From Mytilus trossulus (Eukaryota > Mollusca > Bivalvia > Mytilida > Mytilidae): 64,000 nt of DNA. The notes beneath the pieces were generated by a model. That model had not been told where the DNA came from. It made no database searches and saw only the letters and a program-made list of their open reading frames with translations. A program made the translations under genes and the position numbers. Location: NCBI RefSeq assembly GCF_036588685.1, contig NC_086375.1, positions 6,813,916-6,877,915 of the forward strand. The letters are read 5' to 3'. Of the stretch, positions 57,465-64,000 are shown piece by piece. The first letter of the stretch is position 1; each line of letters starts with the position of its first letter.

Positions 57465-58175
57465 TCATTTTTTTTCAGTGTAGTGTAGTAAATCATATAT
57501 TAATCTGGTGTTTTCACCAATAAATCTACCAGGTATAAATCCGGTCTGGTCATTATTAACTAAAATTGTTAAAACTGACTTTATCCTTTCTGCAATGCAA
57601 CTTGATGCTAATTTATATATATTATTTAAAAGACTGATTGGCCGCCAATTCTTCATGTATTGTTTTGGTTTGTCACCTTTTGGAATGCAAGTTATAATAC
57701 CTTGTTTTTGGGTAATAGACATTTCCCCTTGATTATAGCTATATTTAATTGATCTATGTATGAATTTACCTATATCAGTCCAAAAAAAATTAAGAAATTT
57801 ATTTGTATATCCATCCGATCCAGGGCTTTTCTCATTTTTCATTCTTTTAATTGCATTAGTCAATTCTGTAAATGATATTTCCCCTTCTAACGACTCTTTC
57901 ATACTTTCAGATAGTTTTGGTATATCTTTATTGGGTAAGGCATTGTTCAGATTAATAGATTTTATAGTCTCATTTTTGGAATATAGATTTTTGTAATAAT
58001 TTTTGGCTTCGTTTAGAATTTGTTTTTGGTTTTCAATTATATTTCCTGATTGATCAGTTAATTTAGGAATTGTTTTATTGACATAATTTTTTGTCTCTAA
58101 ATTTATGAAATACTTTGACGGTTTCTCTCCTTCTTCTACCCATTGTGTTTTTGACCTTATGTATTGACCCCTCAT
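57465..58175 (-). pseudogene. LINE reverse transcriptase, N-terminal half
   Basis: An open stretch of 236 codons: GEKPSKYFINLE, then KNEKSPGSDGYTNKFL (RT box 0-1) and NWRPISLLNNIYK (box 2), then QTGFIPGRF (box 2a). Typical Tx1/L1 order. A shift after LLHYTEKK separates it from the palm. Confidence 0.88.
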
Positions 58176-58199
58176 TTTATTTTGTCTGATAATTCTAAG

Positions 58200-58660
58200 T
58201 TCTGTTTTCTTTTTTTTCTATCTGTTCCAAAATTGGGTTATTTCTTCCAACTTGTTTATATCTTCAGCTAGCAAATGTTCTAATTTATTTGTTTTTTTCT
58301 TTTTAAAAGAAGCATACGATATTGTTTTCCCCCTTATTTCAGTTAACAATGTTTCTAAAAATAATTGACCGCTAATTGTGAACTCAATTTCACAAGAGTC
58401 TACTAAGTTTAGGGTTTCTCAATTATATACAAGAGAAGCATATTGTTCTTTAGTTTTATTTATTACATCTTTAACAATATGGATATAATCTGGATCATAT
58501 AAAAGAGAATTGTTAAATTTCCATAGACCCCTCCCAATTCTGAAGTTATTAAGTTTTATTTGTAAAATAATAGGCGAGTGATCTGATCTATAACTATTTT
58601 GTATCTTTAAGTCATGTACATTTGGATAAAAGCTCTGTGAAACTAAAACAAATTTTTATA
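58200..58660 (-). pseudogene. LINE endonuclease remnant and connector
   Basis: Minus-sense reading gives YRSDHSPIILQIKL and GRGLWKFNNSLLYD, the last catalytic motif of an APE endonuclease and the following connector, then EIRGKTISYASFKKKK. One stop lies near 58420. The truncation point abuts a copy of repeat family R1. Confidence 0.75.
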
Positions 58661-58664
58661 GCTG

Positions 58665-59004
58665 AATTTGATAGTTTTTTTTACGTTGTTATGTTATTCC
58701 ACTGTCCGAGGTTCGGGGATAGTTTGGATCGCGCCTTCTGTATCTAAATTCCTGTTCCAAGCCTTTAATTCAGTGGTTGTCGTTTGTTGCTGTGCTACTT
58801 TTGTTCCATCAATCATGTGGTATATGAATTATGCAGTTAGTTTTCTCGTTTAAATTGTCTTCTATTTTTTTCAATTGAGGTTTTTTTATAGCTGATTAAA
58901 TAGTATGGACTATTTGTTGAAAGGCCGTACGTTGTTAATCTTTGTGTCTTTTTGTCTCCTGTGAATAGATTGACAATCACACCACATCTTCTTTTCTATA
59001 TTTT
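58665..59004 (-). repeat. Family R1, partial reverse copy next to the LINE end
   Basis: TTATTCCACTGTCCGAGGTT, GGTTGTCGTTTGTTGC and AATCACACCACATCTTCT are diverged R1 segments in reverse order. It touches the 5' truncation point of the LINE. Confidence 0.7.
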
Positions 59005-59825
59005 TCGTTTTGATTGTTGACCATCTTTTTTTGGACGGTGATGTTTATTTCATTTCTCCATTCGTTCTGTTTATCTCACAATTTGATTGCTTTTACCGTT
59101 TATGTATTCACGTTTTAAATTTCAATAAACGGACTTAATGTGTTACTGATAAACTGAAGAATATATGAATCATTTTATTTATTGAAAAAAAATTAAAACC
59201 TTTATTTCACACCTACGAAGTAGTTATTATGAAGGTTGGCTGTAGAGTATTCATTAAAACAGGGAATCGCAATTCTGATTTTACGGATTTAAAACCCCCG
59301 TTAATTAAATGATCCATCTAAGTTAATTAATACTTTGAATATAATTATTCACATCGGTTGTCAATTTAACACAGTAGTACAGTGTATACATAATCATTAT
59401 TTGGTCCTAATATTTATTTTGATTTTGAAAGATTAAAACAGAACTTAACATACATTTTTTATACATTGCATAGGATCCTGCGTTATTAAAATTGTGTCTG
59501 AGGTCTGTACACTAAATCCGTTGGAATTTTTCTGCTTGATACTTCGGTCTAGGAGAAGTTGATTTATCTTTAAATTGTTGTTGACGATAAAACAATATTT
59601 TTAGTAAAATCAATTGCTACTGATTTTTTTCAGTTTGTTCTTATATCTGGCTGTTACAAAACTGGCCATGATATGGAAGAGTTTGACACTTACAAACAGG
59701 TCTACGCCCGACAATTTTTATTTGCATGTCGAAATAATGATAAAGAAATGTCCTTTTTTGACTTGAAACAAGAAAATAAGTTCAGTGACACTTTTTCTTC
59801 TTAGATCATATGCATATTATTTAAA
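59005..59825. other. No gene recognised
   Basis: AT-rich. The missing 5' exons of the S8 protease could lie here or beyond but I find no signal peptide or prodomain reading. Confidence 0.45.
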
Positions 59826-60125
59826 ACGGCAACAGTAGTATAACGCTGTTTAAAAGTCATAAATCGATTAAGAGAATAAACCCCAGTTTACACCCATCAA
59901 TCGAAGGAAACACTTCAACTATAAGAGGAAAACACCAAAACAAAAGAACACAAAAGTGCAACAAAAAAACCCGACAAGACAACATACATAGAAACAAACT
60001 ATCAGATAACAACTGCCATATTTGTGACTTGCTACAGGCCATTTTATGAAATAATTAGTTTTATGGTTAGGCAAACCTCCGTGCTTTAAGGCAATGTTAG
60101 ATATACCGCTAAAATGACAACATTA
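59826..60125 (+). repeat. Family R3, longer copy
   Basis: GGCAACAGTAGTATAACGCT, AAATCGATTAAGAGAATAAA, ACAACTGCCATATTTGTGAC, TTAAGGCAATGTTAGATATA, ACATTACATGACGGGA. Confidence 0.72.
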
Positions 60126-60290
60126 CATGACGGGAATTCAGCATAAATAAACGAAAGAACGCCCAAGACAGTAAATACTTAAATAAATAATACTTTATAG
60201 TGCATCTTAATATGCTTATCACAGAATAACAACAAATAATTAAAAGCATTTGGATTATACAGCATAACGACATATGCATATACTGCAATA

Positions 60291-60490
60291 TAAAAAGGAG
60301 ATATGGTATAATTGCCAATGAGACAACTATCCACAAAAAACCAAAATGATACAAACATTAACAACTATAGGTCACCATACGGCCTTCAACTATGAGCAAA
60401 GCTCATCCCACATAGTTAGCTATAAAAGGTCCCGATAAGACAATGTAAAACAATTCAAACGAGAAAACTAACGGCCTTATTTATGTAAAA
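60291..60490 (+). repeat. Family R1, partial copy
   Basis: GAGATATGGTATAATTGCCA through GGTCACCATACGGCCTTCAA to AACTAACGGCCTTATTTATG. The right part of R1 is missing. Confidence 0.75.
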
Positions 60491-61167
60491 AAATTGCTGT
60501 CGTCAAAACTATACTTTCAAATTAATACATCAAGAATGAGACAATTTGTAGATGATTTTCAACTCGGCTTTACAAGAAAATCAACGGCTGTGTCTGATTA
60601 TTTATTTTTTCGAATACCCATCATCATCATGTAGTGTTTATATATTTGTTACCGGATTAATGACCATAACTTGACACTTGATTGATCTTCTTATCTTTAT
60701 TGTGTATGAAGTTGATTTTATTTTCATTGTACATGACATTTGATCTATTGGCTTATTCCGTTTAAGCTTAATGTATATATAAAACCAAGAAGTTTTTCAC
60801 AAGTAATACTTTCTGAATGTTTATTTAAATATTCAAACGTTAACTGATCCAAATAATAAATGATTTTCATTGTTTGGCGTTTAGTTTTTATACAATTTTG
60901 CGATACACTAGTTTTCACCTTTATATTAACTAATTATAGTTTTAGGGTTGCTAGCTCAATGTGGCCAATTTAAAGGACATGTAAACAACTGTCATATATG
61001 CAAAATATGTTCATATGAATTGAAAAGCGTTAACTGAAATGCAAATTATTCAATGAATCCTTGTTGTGTACAGAGTGTATACTTATAAGTCTATGAAATA
61101 AAAACATCGAACAAAACAGTTTGACGCTGACACAATGATTGACAGATAGTAGAAAGAGAAGTTTATC

Positions 61168-61315
61168 GTGTTGTTTATTCTTTGGTTTTCTATGTTGTGT
61201 CATGTGTACTATTGTTTGTCTGTTTGTCTTTTTCTTTTTTAGCCATGGCGTTGTCAGTTTGTTTTTGATTTATGAGTTTGACTGTTCCTTTGTTATCTTT
61301 CGTCCCTCTTTTATC
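61168..61315 (+). repeat. Penelope-like element tail, 5'-truncated solo copy
   Basis: TTCTTTGGTTTTCTATGTTG, TTTTAGCCATGGCGTTGTCA, TATCTTTCGTCCCTCTTTTA. Confidence 0.75.
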
Positions 61316-61374
61316 ATTAACACAATGTCATGTTTGTAAACGTAATAACCTAAATCTTGAAGGTTAACAAATAT

Positions 61375-61800
61375 AAAAAAGAAGATGTGGTATGATTGCC
61401 AATGAGACAACTATCCACAAAAGACCAAAATGACACAAACATTAACAATTATAGGTCACCGTACGGCCTTCAACAATGGGCAAAGCCAATACCGCAAATA
61501 GTCAGCTATAAAAGGCCCCGATAAGACAATGTAAAACAATTCAAGCGAGAAAACTGACGGCATTATTTATATAAAAAAAATGAACGAAAAACAAAAATGT
61601 AACACATAAAAAAACGACAACCACTGAATTACAGGCTCCTGACTTGGGTCAGGCACATACACAATTAATGTGGCGGGGTTAAACATGTTTGCGGGATCCC
61701 AACCCTCCCCTAACCTGGGACAGTGGTATAACAGTACAACATAAGAACGAACTACAAAAATCAGTTGAAAAAGGCTTAACTCATCAGATAGACAAAAAAT
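61375..61800 (+). repeat. Interspersed repeat family R1, near-full copy
   Basis: Begins AAGATGTGGTATGATTGCCA, then AATGAGACAACTATCC, GTACGGCCTTCAACAATG, and GACTTGGGTCAGGCACAT to TTAACTCATCAGATAG. About 425 bp. This family strongly resembles one I know as abundant in mussel genomes. No coding frame is kept, and a short minus-strand open frame over it is incidental. Confidence 0.8.
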
Positions 61801-62093
61801 AAAAATGGACGTGGCCGGGTACTTATACATCCCAACACAAAAAGACACAATGAACAAATCTGAGAGTACTCGCAGTTATCTGACAGCTAGTTCAAAGCCA
61901 TTAACAACTAATAAAAAAAATCATGCCTCTAAGACTAAGCAATCAATCCGTTCACGTCCAACATACAATGGATTTAGTGTAAAGACGTCATAAACAGCCA
62001 GAGAAAAACATGACCTTGTGCAATGCCAAGTTACAGGTATCGAGAGATTGTAGATCAATAAAAATGTATATGTATATAACATACTAGTAATAT

Positions 62094-62330
62094 TTAGTCA
62101 ACTTTAAATCTACTTATAACAAAGTCAATATTTATACCAATAAAAACAATATTCAATGATCTTATCACAGTGTTGAATAGGTAACCTTTAAGAATAAGTT
62201 TATTTAAAGGAGCAGCAAGTTTACATGGATCATTTCTAAATTTCCGGGCACGGTTAACAACACTTCCGTAAAAAGAGGCTATCCCGTTTGAAATAAGTTG
62301 TCTACAGGTACAACCAAACTTCAAAACCAA
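62094..62330 (-). pseudogene. Possible C-terminal coding fragment of a retroelement
   Basis: Open minus-strand frame of 78 codons with natural-looking composition (SVVNRARKFRNDPCKLAAPL, NKLILKGYLFNTVIRSL). The N/S-R-x(n)-L-x-x-x-GYP-like pattern recalls ends of Penelope-type RTs, but I cannot name it. It is head-to-head with the RT fragment that begins at 62340. Confidence 0.35.
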
Positions 62331-62339
62331 ATTTTTATA

Positions 62340-63160
62340 TCTATGGAAAAAGTTAGCAATATCCTTTAACTCTACTTTCCGCTATAAAGATGACGTTCTT
62401 TCACTAAACAATTCAAAATGTGGTGACTATGTAGAACGCATATATCCAATCGAATTGGAGATAAATGATACTACAGATACAGTTAAGTCGGCTTCATATC
62501 TTGACTTACATCTGGAAATTGACAATGAGGGTCGGTTGAAGACAAAACTTTACGACAAAAGAGATGATTTCAGCTTTCCAATTGTGAACTTTCAATTTCT
62601 AAGTAGCAACATTCCAGCAGCATCTGCATACGGGGTATATATCTCCCAATTGATACGATATTCCCGTGCTTGTATTTCCTATCATGATTTTCTTGATAGA
62701 GGGTTACTGCTCACAAGGAAACTATTAAACCAAGAGTTCCAATTGTTGAATCATCCCTTCGTAAATTTTACTGACGCCATCACGAGTTGGTTGACCGTTA
62801 TGGAATAACCGTTTCACAAATGATATCGGATATGTTCCTAACGTCGTAACTACAATCCCCTTCTCTTTCATGAATGTAACCTACCGAATTGGACTATTTA
62901 CCGCATTTGATATCACATAAGCAATACGACGGGTGCCACATGTGCAGCAGGAACTGTTTCCCCTTCCGGAGCACCTGAGATCACCCCTAGTTTTTGGTGG
63001 GGTTCGTGTTGTTTATTCTTTAGTTTTCTATGTTGTGTCATGTGTACTATTGTTTTTCTGTTTTTCTTTTTCATTTTTAGCCATGGCGTTGTCAGTTTGT
63101 TTTAGATTTATGAGTTTGACTGTCCCTTTGGTATCTTTCGTCCCTCTTTTAGTAAAGGTT
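62340..63160 (+). mobile_element. Penelope-like RT element, 3' fragment 4 (best RT end)
   Basis: Begins FRYKDDVLSLNN (RT box with DD, 62378-62413), continues IYPIELEINDTTDT and SYLDLHLEIDNEGR, and stays open to 62808. Relative to the intact style it ends early, after WLTVME. The tail runs about 62935-63155. It abuts an opposite-strand coding fragment at 62094-62330. Confidence 0.72.
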
Positions 63161-63944
63161 TAAAGTAATGTATGGTAATGATATCCCTGGTTTAATAATT
63201 TACCAGTAATACATAGGTTGCGTTCGTGAAAATCAAAAACGTCACAACAGACACGGGCATAGCGAACAAGTTGTGAAATATAAACTTTAATCTTCAATTT
63301 CTTGAAAACGTATATTAACGTATACCATAAGATACCATATAGCCTTTTTACAATGGCATGGCTGAAATATTCCTACAGTTTGATATCTTAAAACGCATTT
63401 ATTTGACAAATTTTGTAGAACCCAGAGCTATATTTTTGATAATTACTTTTTTTTAAATTTAATATGCACATGTAGGTCATCGACCTTTTATTTACTAACT
63501 GTTATTTGAGTCGCTCATCAAAAGGTTCAATGATGAAAGCATTTGGCGTCTACGAAATATGATTTATATAAATAGAGGCCACATATATATCTTTTTTTGT
63601 CTTAGGTTAATTGTCAACATTTAGTGAAGTTGAAGCTATTTGTCTTATCGCCTCACCCTAATATACTGTTTCTGCATCATAGTGTCCGAGATTTCATCTA
63701 TAGCAAACTCTATACGTCATCTTGAAATTCATCCAATGACTAAAATTAGTAATGCACATGTCCAGAATTTAAAACAAAATATAGACAAGACTATCTACGA
63801 GTAATAAAAATAATGTCTCATGATGGGTCTTTGACTTAAGTTGAATGTACACAACTAGCGAGTGGTTTAACAATGTACAGTTAAATGAAATATGTTCTAA
63901 TGGTAACAATCAATTAATTTTCTTTTTTCAAATAGTCACGTGTT
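63161..63944. other. No gene recognised
   Basis: AT-rich, no open frame above about 50 codons, no repeat that I can place. Confidence 0.5.
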
Positions 63945-64000
63945 TGAAAAGTTATCAAAGGAACCAGAACTATAATTTAATACGGAAGACGCTTGTTTTA
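63945..64000 (-). repeat. Family R2, reverse copy cut by the window edge
   Basis: AGTTATCAAAGGAACCAGAA, CTATAATTTAATACGGAAGA match the start of the reverse copy at 37845. Confidence 0.6.

Larger units (their letters stand above)
55250..58660 (-). mobile_element. L1/Tx1-like LINE, 5'-truncated and decayed
   Basis: Non-LTR retrotransposon, minus strand. In order it shows the end of an APE-type endonuclease (SDHSPI box near 58575), a connector, RT fingers and palm, a YADD box near 57145, a thumb and C-terminal region, and a CCHC-like zinc-binding motif of the zf-RVT type. Several frameshifts and stops break it into open pieces of 96-236 codons. The endonuclease N-terminus and any ORF1 are missing. 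It lies upstream of the S8 protease gene on the same strand, probably in an early intron. The 3' limit is approximate. Confidence 0.85.

Noticed and set aside
60540..60645. Plus-strand peptide MRQFVDDFQLGFTRKSTAVS
   Set aside because: Too short, without splice support, and not recognised.
61567..61857. 96-codon minus-strand frame
   Set aside because: Sits on an R1 repeat; the same frame recurs in pieces at other R1 copies.
1..64000. CRISPR arrays, rRNA, tRNA, operons or prokaryotic signals
   Set aside because: Gene structure is intron-rich eukaryotic. The regular repeats present are minisatellites or transposon copies without spacer structure. No cloverleaf or rRNA segment was recognised by eye.

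Overview
The window looks like nuclear DNA from an AT-rich, intron-rich animal genome. The dense interspersed repeats resemble those I know from marine mussels (Mytilus-like bivalves). That assignment rests on repeat texture and on the gene families present, so it is an inference. Four protein genes can be reconstructed by following splice sites and reading phase.

Plus strand, left side. The last coding exon of a GH29 alpha-L-fucosidase lies at 637-892, and the rest of that gene is off the left edge. A complete 11-exon gene at 6697-17465 encodes a secreted 599-residue cellulase: signal peptide, family-2 cellulose-binding module, Gly/Ser/Thr/Pro linker, GH9 endoglucanase. All phases agree and the active-site motifs are present. 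Both genes are glycan-degrading, which would suit digestion of algal or plant food.

Minus strand, middle. A four-exon gene (27397 down to 19917) joins an N-terminal double zinc ribbon to an IRG (immunity-related, interferon-inducible) GTPase through two tandemly duplicated acidic exons. All junctions are phase 1. A single extra base in an A8 run (T8 on the coding strand) breaks the GTPase frame, and dropping it gives 535 residues. This architecture is the most interesting thing I see.

Minus strand, right-centre. Thirteen exons (53715 down to 36078) encode a kexin/furin-like S8 protease: end of the prodomain, catalytic Asp, His, Asn and Ser, a P domain, one EGF module and a hydrophobic C-terminal tail (590 codons plus stop, 5' exons not found). 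The exon with the catalytic Ser sits in a 399-bp, almost perfect tandem duplication. Another exon lies between 78-bp inverted repeats.

Mobile DNA fills most of the rest. There is a 5'-truncated L1/Tx1-like LINE (about 55.2-58.66 kb), several fragments of a Penelope-like reverse transcriptase element whose 3' tail also occurs alone, two MITE families with clear terminal inverted repeats, five or six other interspersed families, nested insertions, and an old ~71-bp satellite-like array at 3.48-4.94 kb. I saw no rRNA, tRNA or CRISPR.
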